A stretch of DNA of 28,849 nucleotides from Phallusia fumigata (taxonomy: Eukaryota > Chordata > Ascidiacea > Phlebobranchia > Ascidiidae). The position numbers were made by a program, and so were the translations under genes. The notes below the pieces were generated by a model. The model saw only the letters and a list, made by a program, of their open reading frames with translations. It was not told the DNA's origin and searched no databases. The DNA lies in contig QXVZ01000926.1 of assembly GCA_008931825.1 (NCBI GenBank), positions 1 through 28,849 of the forward strand. The letters run 5' to 3'. Below, in pieces: positions 11,894 to 20,924 of the stretch; within the stretch, counting starts at the first letter, position 1; each line of letters opens with the position of its first letter.

Positions 11894-11918
11894 TGACGTC
11901 ACCCAGCAACTTATAAAA
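11894..11918 (+). promoter_or_regulatory. CRE (TGACGTCA) plus TATA box, likely plus-strand promoter
   Basis: A full palindromic CREB/ATF site TGACGTCA (11894-11901) lies 10 bp before TATAAAA (11912-11918). Transcription would start near 11945. A donor AAG|GTGATA at 11963 and a possible acceptor before 12330 could form a 5' UTR intron leading to the zinc-finger ATG at 12385. The assignment to that gene is inference from orientation and order. Confidence 0.5.
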
Positions 11919-12384
11919 CCGGCTGAGTAGCTGACCATGGCTACCAGCAAAGATTAAGCAAGGTGATAAACAGATTTGAATGTTCATATCGTTCACATTA
12001 CATTACATCTGGTTTTCAGTTTGCAAGATCTTGCTTTGTTTCGAACTTCTTTAAATGTATTAAACTTGAAGTCGTATTTCAAAATACAGGCAACAAGGTT
12101 AACAAATTGCAATTTTGACAGATTTGAGAATAATTTTGTCTAATATATAGGTTAGCAAACAATGGTGTTGCAGTAAAGATGTACATCATTGCAATTTGCA
12201 TGCAACGTTTTTATCAGGCAACATTTAAACATGTATCATCAATAGTTGTACTCTATAACAGATAACAGATGTAATAAGCACATTATGTTGTGCATTAGCA
12301 TTTCCAAATTTGTTTAATACATTCTATAGGTAATTGTAGGGTGTCATTTTCTTAAAAGCACTGTACTGTCATCACCTTATCAAA

Positions 12385-13382
12385 ATGAATGAGGGAAGTC
12401 CATCAGAAATATCCAACCTTGAGCTTTTTGGAGAAGTAAAGCGATTACGAATGGATATGAAAGAAATGTATTGGCAGATGTTGTTAAAATTCAATGAACA
12501 ATTCATGGGAATCCAAAATCAATTGAAGATTCTCAATCAGAACCTTGTCCTGCTTAACACCTCCAAAACATTAATAGTAAATTCTAATTCAGAAGATGTA
12601 TATTTTGGTAAAGAAGTCAGAGAGGACCCCATTGACAACAGTCCAACAGGTTGGTCAGAGACCAACAATAACACACAGGAGAACTTAGAAGCCATGTCAA
12701 AGACATTAGACAGTGAAGATGCAATGTATGATGATAATGAAGATGATGAACAAAATCCGGAACAAACTCCAGTTGTTCTTGAGGTAACCACGTCAAATAC
12801 CGGAGCTTTGAATGAAATGTTACAAGGCAGCAATGACCCTCATGGCAGGGACGTTAAAGAAAGACTTGAACCGGATAATGTAGACACTGTGAGCCCATTT
12901 ACATGCTTGTCGAGGCATATGTACGAAGAGTCCAGTCATATAGCTAACTGCAAAGACCGTCACTGCATGCTATGTCGAAGTTTGTGTGTTTCGGAGCAGG
13001 ACAATTTCAAATTAGGTCAAAAGAGCCAATGGAAATGTGCAATTTGTTTGAAGTACTTCCGGCGAAAGTACAATTTAAAAAACCACATGAGATGTCATAC
13101 TGGAGAAAAGCCATATCAGTGCAAAATATGTAAACGATTTTTTCGTTCAAAACAGGCCCTTAACTATCATGCGCACAAGCATGATGTAAACTACCAACAG
13201 AAACTTAATCAAAAGATGCAGAACAATTCCTCTCAATCACAGGTAGGGACCTTGTTAAATTTGTGTTTTAGACATAAACATGAATCATTATTTGGTTAAA
13301 TGGAAATTAATTAACTTCTGATGCCAAAGGCATTGTTTGTTCTGTAACATTTTTGTACTTTTTGTAGGAGTTTCTTGTCTGA
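12385..13382 (+). CDS. Two-finger C2H2 zinc-finger protein
   Basis: The open frame from ATG 12385 encodes an N-terminal region that could form a helix or coiled coil (about 10-58), an acidic stretch (about 109-127, rich in D/E) and two adjacent C2H2 fingers near the C terminus: C218, C221, H234, H238 and C246, C249, H262, H266, both C-x2-C-x12-H-x3-H and joined by the canonical HTGEKPYQ linker. A C-rich segment before them (CKDRHCMLCRSLC) does not fit C2H2 spacing. Two 3' ends are possible. Reading on gives a stop at 13299 (304 aa); a good donor after 13242 and acceptor before 13368 would instead add EFLV and stop at 13380-13382 (290 aa). The spliced form is drawn here. Nuclear DNA binding is the expected role by family; the target is unknown. 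It converges on MRPS18C. Confidence 0.8.
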
Positions 13383-14066
13383 AGGTGGTGACATCCTGAG
13401 AATTGGTTGAGAAGGTATCATTGTTAAGAACACAAGATCTGCCCAAGCTATCATGTTTCATGGATCAACAAAACTGTCAGAATGTGATGTGGATTAGAAT
13501 GTTGTTTACTTTTTTGTAACCAAATATATGAAAACAAGTGTGCTTAGTTGGTTGTTTTCTGCAGTCAAGTGTGATAAGTAAATATCAGGCACAAAGAGTT
13601 GTGTGCCAAAATAGGTTAGTGAAATATTAAAAATAGTTGAGCCAGTATCATGAGACTGTACCAAAGATCAGGAATGTTAATGATAGAAAAGCTGTTTGAA
13701 ATCCAATTTTGGCAGAATAATATACATAATCTTAAGTAACAATACTACAGTAAAGAGGACCATATATTCAGTTCAATGTCAAGGGTGGGGTCAGTATTAT
13801 TACATGTGAAAGGTGCAACACAATGTTTTTATTGTTATTTTTCCCCACACAGGGTTGTCTACCTACTTTTTGGTAAAACATGTGTATAATTGGATCATGA
13901 TTGATAATGTTTTAGGTTTTAGCAAATATAAAAGACACACCTTAATCCAACTTAAAAAAACAAATGATTTATTTGACATTGTTTGAATAGGTTTAAACAG
14001 AATCACGAAGCAGAATCCACAATGTTCTAAACCAATTCTTTATGATGGTTGTTTGAAATACAAACA
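13383..14066. other. Convergent 3' flanks of zinc-finger gene and MRPS18C
   Basis: Expected to hold both 3' UTRs. For the plus-strand gene the best poly(A) candidate is ATTAAA at 13626-13631; for MRPS18C it is the AATAAA listed separately. No coding frame seen. Confidence 0.45.
13968..13973 (-). terminator. AATAAA poly(A) signal for MRPS18C
   Basis: On the minus strand this reads AATAAA, about 95 nt past the MRPS18C stop. Its position and exact match make it the likely cleavage signal. Confidence 0.6.
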
Positions 14067-14582
14067 TCATGATGTACTTAAAGTTTCCACTGTGGTATCA
14101 TCCCCAGAAAAAGTGTCCAATTTATCATTGTATCCAAAAGCTAACACTGGATCATCAAGAAACACTGCTTCTTTGTATGTGTAAGGCATGTACCCAGAGG
14201 ATCTTGAAACTCTAATTCCATGAATAACTTCTTGGTATTTTTTATCACATAAACCTAAGAAAATGGTGATCAATATTTTTGGGAAGTTATTAACTACATT
14301 TATACCAGTAAAAAATTAAACCATACTTGTATGCTTTTGAGGAAATGGCAAACCAGTCATGGAAGAAACAAATTGAGACAACAGTTGCACATTCTTGTAG
14401 TCAACAGGAACTCCACAAAGTGTGCAGCGCTTAGCTTCTTTTTGAAAAGGATTTTCCATGTCAAAAGGCATATCACTGTCGTCACACACAGCTTGGGTTG
14501 TTTGGATTGATTTCTTTACATTGTTGTGCACGACTGCAGGTGATAAAATTGTTTTGGTCCTTACTAAAGTTCTGCCCAACAT
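14067..14582 (-). CDS. mrps18c: Mitochondrial small ribosomal subunit protein S18C (bS18m)
   Basis: Two exons, 14327-14582 and 14067-14254, join in phase 1 to give 147 residues, close to the family's usual length of about 140. The N terminus is rich in K/R with no acid in the first 30 residues, as expected of a mitochondrial presequence. The recognisable core is MPFDMENPF, CTLCGVPVDYKNVQLLSQFV and, after the intron, LCDKKYQEV and GYMPYTYKEA, which match the S18C branch rather than S18A or S18B. Cysteines C53, C56 and C88 are conserved-type metal or structural ligands. The protein would sit in the mitoribosome small subunit. A longer frame continues upstream of 14582 but has no ATG. The acidic, serine/threonine-rich tail after residue 130 is unusual. 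Confidence 0.93.
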
Positions 14583-15224
14583 TTTTATATCAAATGCTAC
14601 AATGTCTACACCTTTTCCTAAATGTGATGATGACACAATACAAAAAATAATAACATGTCATGTTACACATTGAAATATTTTGCATGTTAGGTATAAACGT
14701 TATCGACCAAATTCTGTATGTGACAGTACTGTAAAATATGATACACATAACACAAATCTGAGGTATTTCAAACGCAAGAATTTCAATATTTACAAGCTAA
14801 CACATTTGCAAAGAGTAGTGGCGGCTTACATGATTCAACTACTGCTTTCGAAAAAAATCTTTCGATCATGGGATATAATCACTCGTATACCTACAGCACG
14901 CGCATCCTGTTTAGTTTTTTAATTTTCGTCACATACTTTTTTCGCCAGTTCATTTTTTACAAATAATTGCAAAAAATAGTTCCTGGCCGTGGTTACATTT
15001 AAATCGTGTCTACGTTTGTTCCGCTTTAAATGCTTAACCTGCTATGTTTTTAGAAATGTGAGCAACATGAAAAATACCCAGGATCAGACAATTTTTTATA
15101 TTTCTGTGAAGATATCGAAAACAGCCATGTTATCGTGCCCCTAACGTATACATATAGTAGATCGACACACAAAAACAAAAAAATGGCCAAGTCCTAAGAC
15201 AAAAAATCAATGGTTAACTTGTTA
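14583..15224. other. MRPS18C upstream region and A3 3' flank
   Basis: The right part (from about 14940) aligns with the 3' flank of A2 and belongs to the tandem duplication. The left part should hold the MRPS18C promoter; no TATA box stands out. No gene seen. Confidence 0.45.
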
Positions 15225-16901
15225 TTATGTTTGAGCCTGAAAGTTTTTTGAGAATATTTTGTTCCAGTATTTCTTCAGGTTGTTTTGGAACACGTGATCA
15301 TATGCGCTGTAGACCACCACATTCGCCAAGCTTCAAACAACAAGAAAACAAAACCAATGAAAGACAATGACGTCACCGAAGCACTTTTTGTATTCACACT
15401 TACCCAGCGGAAACTGAAAGACCGTAACTGACAAAATACAAGGATGAAATGAATTCACAAGGTATCAAACCCATGACGGTCAACACGATTATGATCGCCA
15501 TGGGCACTGTAAACAGAAAAAAGTACGAGGCTTCATTCCTCAGTATTTGTGTATGTTTCAGGTGCTATACCGCCAATAAAGAAACGGGAATAACTCTTAG
15601 ATGTTTTACTTACCAATTCCAACAGACAGTCCAAGTACCATGAACGCTGTCATTTTCAGCATGTGTATCTCTTTATTTAAACTCGACACCGTATTTAGTT
15701 GTCTTAAGTGCCTAGATCTTCTTCGTTGATCCCAAGCTATTCGAGCCGTCAGGCAAGTCAGCGTTGCCTGTAAAATATTAAAGTTGATAAGCAGGAGTTG
15801 AAAAACAGAGGAAAGTTTATCAAAACAAACTTACCACTAGCACATAAGGGAAAATATAAAACATAGCAAACAAAGCAATCTGTAAATGTTGTTGTTGTGC
15901 CAGATACGCGTAGGATGAACCATATGGAAAGTATTGAAAAGATATGCCCAAAACGAGATAGTTCAAGTCATTGTAAATGTACGCTGTTAAAAACAAAGCA
16001 TCCGAAAGTCAGATACTACTACAAATGTGCACAAATGTAACTCACCCGGTGCTGAACTAAACACTATTGAAAAGAACCAAACTAACACAAGGTGAAACAC
16101 TACGGAGTGGACAGAGTGTGCTTTATATTTGAAGGGATACTTCACAGCTGCAAATCTTTGCATGCTCATGTACAGCAAATGGTAGGTGGTTACTGTGTAC
16201 GCTGTGAAGTACACGATCCCTCCTATAGTCGCCTCGACACTTCCTCGTGATTTGGCTTCAATTTCGAACATTTCCAAGACCGTTGAATGCAGAAAAATTA
16301 TCCCATACCTGACACTCACCAAAAGAACATCCAAACCTGGCAAAATAACGTAAAAAAGTTTAAGCAAACAGAAAGTCTTTGTTGATAAAAAGTCAGAAAA
16401 CAAATTATCATTAACAACTAAGATCGGTTTATTGTGTTCTAGACCCGATTATTCGACAAAGTGCATTGTTTCATATGATCACAACAAATGTTCAACCAAC
16501 CAACCAACCGTTGATAGCATCCGCCATAGCTAGTGAAGCCTTTATATAGTCTAGTTTCCTTCTATCATTTGGTTTTGTTGTCCAAACCGTCAGGATAACC
16601 AACAAGTTTGACATGGTCACAGAAACTCCAAGAAATGTGAGGCAAAACAACAGGAAAAAAGCCGATGTGAAACTGCAAATAGTTGCAATGAAAACATACA
16701 GATTTTAAAACTGGTGGTCGAACGATTTGTAAAGTGAAAAACAGTAATAATTGGTAAACTGCTTGGAACAAAAAAAATATACCTTTACCTGCAGTGTTGG
16801 CAATGGATCATAGGAGTTTTAAGGCAATTATTCGAGGCTGCCTGAGAACAGAAGGCGGGCAAAGCACAAAGCAGAGTAAAATTGTAAGTTGAATTGTCCA
16901 T
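15225..16901 (-). CDS. Orphan rhodopsin-like 7TM receptor A3, intact, seven exons (359 aa)
   Basis: Exons in transcript order: 16789-16901, 16509-16672, 16046-16336, 15835-15983, 15614-15767, 15404-15506, 15225-15330; phases 2,1,1,0,1,2; the joined frame is open. Exon 1 encodes a short extracellular N terminus with sequons N3 and N7 and cysteines C12, C18, C26, C34, C37. TM1 has N1.50 (ISNLL type), TM2 has LAMADAING with the conserved Asp. TM3 ends MQRF (151-154) instead of DRY. TM5 keeps FPY; TM6 keeps a proline but has no CWxP; TM7 has NVVVY (328-332) instead of NPxxY. C307 lies just before TM7. The TM3 and ECL2 cysteines of ordinary class A receptors are absent. It is the only one of the three tandem copies without a disabling change. 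The C terminus ends earlier than in A1/A2 because of a small indel. Ligand unknown. Confidence 0.88.
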
Positions 16902-18116
16902 TGCTTAAACGTTTTTGAGTTCACTAACTGTACAACCAATACCTGAGTACCTACTAATTATGACTACACACGCAATAATTGTTTTCTTTTCTCATATAGT
17001 ACTTCTAGTTTAACTTCATAAGACGAAGGCTTCAAACTCTTTTGTACTGACCTGTATCACACTCATCTAGTAAAGGTGATATTGGCTTGTAAGCAAGAAA
17101 ATATCTAGAATTAGCTCACACACAACCTCACTTTGGCTTATATCTTGCTGAAAAACAATCGCATCCGTTTTTATTACAAACCGCACATATTAAAAAGCAG
17201 CTGCACTGCCCAGATAAGATTGGTAAATAAAAATCAAATTTTCTCGGGAAGAAATAGGACAATAGCAGTTACTTGTAATGTTCAACCTTTGTTTGGGAAC
17301 AATAAGAAACGCAGAATTCATAATGGTTGTGGAATATTTGGCAATCCAAGCACAACAGTTGGTTTACCAACAAATAACAACAAGCAGAAAAAAATACATG
17401 GAAAATTCGTTGGATGGCCAGTTGAAAAGTGTCAAAGTGGGTTAGTTTTTTTGGAAAGTTTTAGAAGTAAAATTTGATCGAATATTATGACTTGGTGTTG
17501 TAGCTTCATGATCACAAACTTATCGATTTCTGTGCTTAATCGCCAAACATCGCTGAACAGCTGCGCATTTTTTATTAAAAAACGCGGAATTTAATGAAAT
17601 TTCCAGTCCAAAATATAACGAAAATTTGAGCTAAACGCGAAATATACGCAACGCACGCGGCGAGAAAGAAAAAAGGTGTAAAGCCACTTTCTATGTGAAC
17701 AAGTATAAATCAAAGACAATACCAGGAGACAAAGAAAACAAGAGTCGTTTCTCGTTTGCCAATCGTTTTGTAACGCAAAGTTAGAGGAAACATCACCCGA
17801 CTATCTACATGAAAACCTTTTCCGCCAGTCGTTCACTCGTTCTTGGCATTTAAAAAAAAACAATTTACAAAAATTAGTTCTAACTACAATAAAATTGTTT
17901 CTACGTCTCTCCCAGTCAGCTTTAATTGCTGCACCTGGTATGATTTTTAAAATGTACGCAACAACATGATAATACCCAGGACTAGCACATTTTCTATATT
18001 TTTGCGAAGATATCGAAAATAGCCATGTTTTCCTGCAACATATGTATAATAGATCGACACACTGAAACAAGAAAATTTGTCTAAAAAGTCCAATAGACGA
18101 AGTGTTGTAACAAAGT
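16902..18116. other. Between A3 and A2: duplicated upstream and downstream flanks
   Basis: Left part (to about 17690) is the A3 upstream flank, homologous to that of A1; the 5' flank just before the ATG keeps GTACTCA and TGTACAGTTAGT-like blocks shared with A1, candidate promoter elements. Right part (from about 17830) is the A2 3' flank, homologous to that of A3. Open frames here are not conserved between copies. Confidence 0.5.
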
Positions 18117-19701
18117 TCAATGGTTAACCGTTATCATGTTTGAGCTTGAAACTTTTTTTGTGTTTATTTTGTTCCAGTATTTCTTCAGGTTGTTTTGGAA
18201 TGAGTGATCATATGCGCTGTAGACCACCACGTTTATCAATCTAGAAAAGCCAACCACAACAAAAGACTTTAAAAAATAGCAAGCTGTAGCGAAGCACTTT
18301 ATACTTTACACTTACCCAGTGGAAACTGAAAAACTGTAACAAACAAAATACGACGATGACAGAAATTCACAAGGTACCAAACCCATAGCTGTCAACATGT
18401 TTAGAATCACCACGGGCACTACAAACACAAAAATCGGAAATTTCTTTCAGGGCTTAGTTGGAACTACAGAGCCAATAGGAAAACAAAAAATGGACATTTT
18501 TACTTACCTGTTCCCACAGACATTCCAAGTACTATAATCGCCGTCATTTTCACCAAATGTATTTCTTTATTCATACTGGACACCGTATGAAGTTGTCTTA
18601 GGTGCCTCGACTTCTTGCGTTGATTCCAAGCTATTCGGGCCGTTATGCAGGTCAGTATTGTCTACAAAGTATTTGAGCCAATAACCTGTAGTTTTAGTCA
18701 AATACATGGAGGAAATAATATTGGAAAAAACGTACCACCAACACATAGGGTATAAAGTAAAACGTGATAAACACTGAAAACTGCAGTCGTCTTGACTGTG
18801 CAAGATCTGTGTATAACGAGCCATGTGGAAAGTATTGAAAGCCAAACCCCAAAACATGAAGTTTTAAGCCTTTGTAAATGTAAGCTGTAAAAGACAAAGC
18901 AGGCTATAAAGCTCTCAAGCCACCATTACAAATATGCATAAACTTAACTCACCCGGCGCTGAACCACAAAATATTGAAAAGCACCAAACTACAATCAGGT
19001 GAAACATTACGGAGTGGACAGAGTGTGCTTTATATTTGAAGGGATACTTCACAGCTGCAAATCTTTGCATGCTCATGTATAGTAGGTGGAAAGTGGTTAA
19101 TGTATAGCTTGTAAAGTACACGATCCCTCCTATAGTTGCCTCGACACTTCCATGTGATTTGGCTTCGATTTCAACCATTTGCGAGACAGATGAATGCAAA
19201 AAAATTACCCCGTACCTGACAACCACAAACAGCACATCCAAACCTGGCAATACAACACAAAATATGAACCAAGTGTAAAGTCACGCTGAATATACGTGCC
19301 AGCACTACACCATCGTTCTTTGACAAAGTGATTGTTTCACAAAATCTCTACAAATATTTAACCAACCAACCGTTGATAGCATCTGCCACAGCTAGTGAAG
19401 CCTTTACATAGTCCAGTTTTCTTCTATCATTTGGTTTTGTTGTCCAAACCGTTAGGATAACCAACAAGTTTGACATGGTCACAGAAACTCCAAGAAATGT
19501 GAGACAACAACAGGAAAAAAGCCGATGTGAAACTATAAATAAAAACAGTTCTAAACATAAATTAAAGCATGTGCTGGAATAAAGTTACCTGCAGTGTTGG
19601 CAGTGGATCATTGGAGTTTCAAGGCAATAGTTTGAAGCTGCTGGAGAACAGAAGGCGGGCAAAGCACAAAGCAGAGTAAAATTCACAGTCAAATTGTCCA
19701 T
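18117..19701 (-). pseudogene. Receptor A2, tandem copy of A3 with a 2-nt deletion in TM1
   Basis: Exons in transcript order: 19589-19701, 19371-19532, 18953-19243, 18736-18884, 18508-18661, 18316-18418, 18117-18240. Every splice site and phase matches A3. Exon 2 is 162 nt where A1 and A3 have 164: two bases are missing around 19503-19507, at the codons for residues 46-48. The frame then shifts and meets a TGA at 19427-19429, so only the N terminus and part of TM1 would be made. All later exons remain open in the ancestral frame and carry MQRF and NVVVY, so the lesion is either young, polymorphic or an assembly error. A2 is more diverged from A1 and A3 than these are from each other, in exons and introns. 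The ancestral product would be a membrane receptor of family A. Confidence 0.78.
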
Positions 19702-20924
19702 AGCTTACAAGTTTTATTTACACACAAATAAGACCTGTGTACCTCCTGCCACACAAAACTGAATGTTTGGAAAATATAAAGGTCAAAAAAGTTGCCAACC
19801 ATATATAAGCGGCGGTATTTCGATGAAGGTTTTATGAGACAATGGCAAGTAGACCAGGTGTTCTTTACGCTTTGTTTGGGAACAATAAGAGATAAATAAT
19901 TTATAATGAATGCCAAATATATTGTATTCCAATACCACTGGTTTACCCCAAAATAAAACATGAAAAGGTTGACAACAGTTATGAAAACGTTTATTGGTTA
20001 TCAAAAACGTCCAAAAAGGTCGTCTTTTTTTGCACATTGCAAAACCTTCATTAATTTTTGGATGGCTCAGCGAAATTCTCTAAAAATGGTTTGGCAGTTG
20101 GCACACCTTGTGATAAAGGCCAGCAACTGAACAAAGAATAAAGTGTTCCTTTTTAATTAAGGTTGTGAAGCTTTTTTTCTTAGTTCATGTTGTTGTATCT
20201 AACACAAAGCACAAACAAAAACACATATGTACACCAAAAACCTATTGGCCCGCAATTTTTTTCCATTTTAAACACCTAGTTTCTTCGATTGTTACAGGAC
20301 GATCGATAAGTACGTGTTGTACAAAACCACATTATTAACTTGTTAGAAATCTTCACAGTATTTTGACAACAGCTTAATGACTTCACTAAAGAGGTACCAG
20401 CCGCACGCACATACAAATCATAACTGGACAAAAAAAAGCAGTGTTTCATGCCGGAACGGAACGAAATACCGCTATTTTTGGGTCCGGTATTTCGGTCTTG
20501 ACATATAACCCGGAAGAGTTGCTTGAAATTTCGTGTTTGATACCTAACATTATCCTTGTGTTTATTTCATCCCAAATGCTCCGATAATGTTTGTCTGGAG
20601 GCATCTGTTTGATCATTGATGTTAAATGCAATGTGACGTAACAACCTCCAAACAACAACCTTTTCGTGTTGTTACTTGCTTACTTTGTTCGGTTGAGAGC
20701 TTGTTTACATTGCAGTTAATTAGATTTGACAAGAAACACAGACCGAAATACCGAAAAAATACCGTTATAATTTTGTTTCGGTCAGACCGGAACGAAATAA
20801 AAATATCGGTACCGGAACGAAATACCGAAATAAATAAATTGCCCCGACCGAATAACGTTATTTCTTTTCGTTCCGGTATGAAACACTGAAAAAAAGCCAG
20901 GCACAAAAGGTGTTGTGACAAAAG
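19702..20924. other. Between A2 and A1: upstream flank of A2 and hAT insertion
   Basis: The A2 upstream flank is degenerate relative to those of A1 and A3. A minus-strand TATATA at 19802-19807 lies about 100 bp before the A2 ATG. The hAT element occupies 20439-20888. No gene seen. Confidence 0.45.
20439..20888. mobile_element. Non-autonomous hAT element (MITE), 450 bp, with 8-bp target-site duplication
   Basis: The left end reads CAGTGTTTCATGCCGGAACG; the right end, on the other strand, reads CAGTGTTTCATACCGGAACG, so the terminal inverted repeats match at 19 of 20 bases. The element is flanked on both sides by AAAAAAAG (20431-20438 and 20889-20896), an exact 8-bp duplication typical of hAT insertions. 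Inside, GGAACGAAATAC-like motifs recur in both orientations as subterminal repeats. No transposase frame is present, so movement would need a transposase in trans. It sits just past the stop codon of A1 and may fall in its 3' UTR. Confidence 0.88.

Larger units (their letters stand above)
10226..12384. other. Intergenic spacer between B2 and the zinc-finger gene
   Basis: Divergent gene starts flank this block. It holds a hairpin, a 14-bp palindrome, a possible retroposon tail and the CRE/TATA promoter, each listed separately. The short open frames at 11171-11395 and 11551-11742 show no domain, no paralog and no splice context, so they are not called genes. Confidence 0.5.

Noticed and set aside
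17133-17477. 114-codon plus-strand open frame upstream of A3
   Set aside because: The homologous sequences upstream of A1 and A2 do not keep this frame, so it is not under coding constraint.
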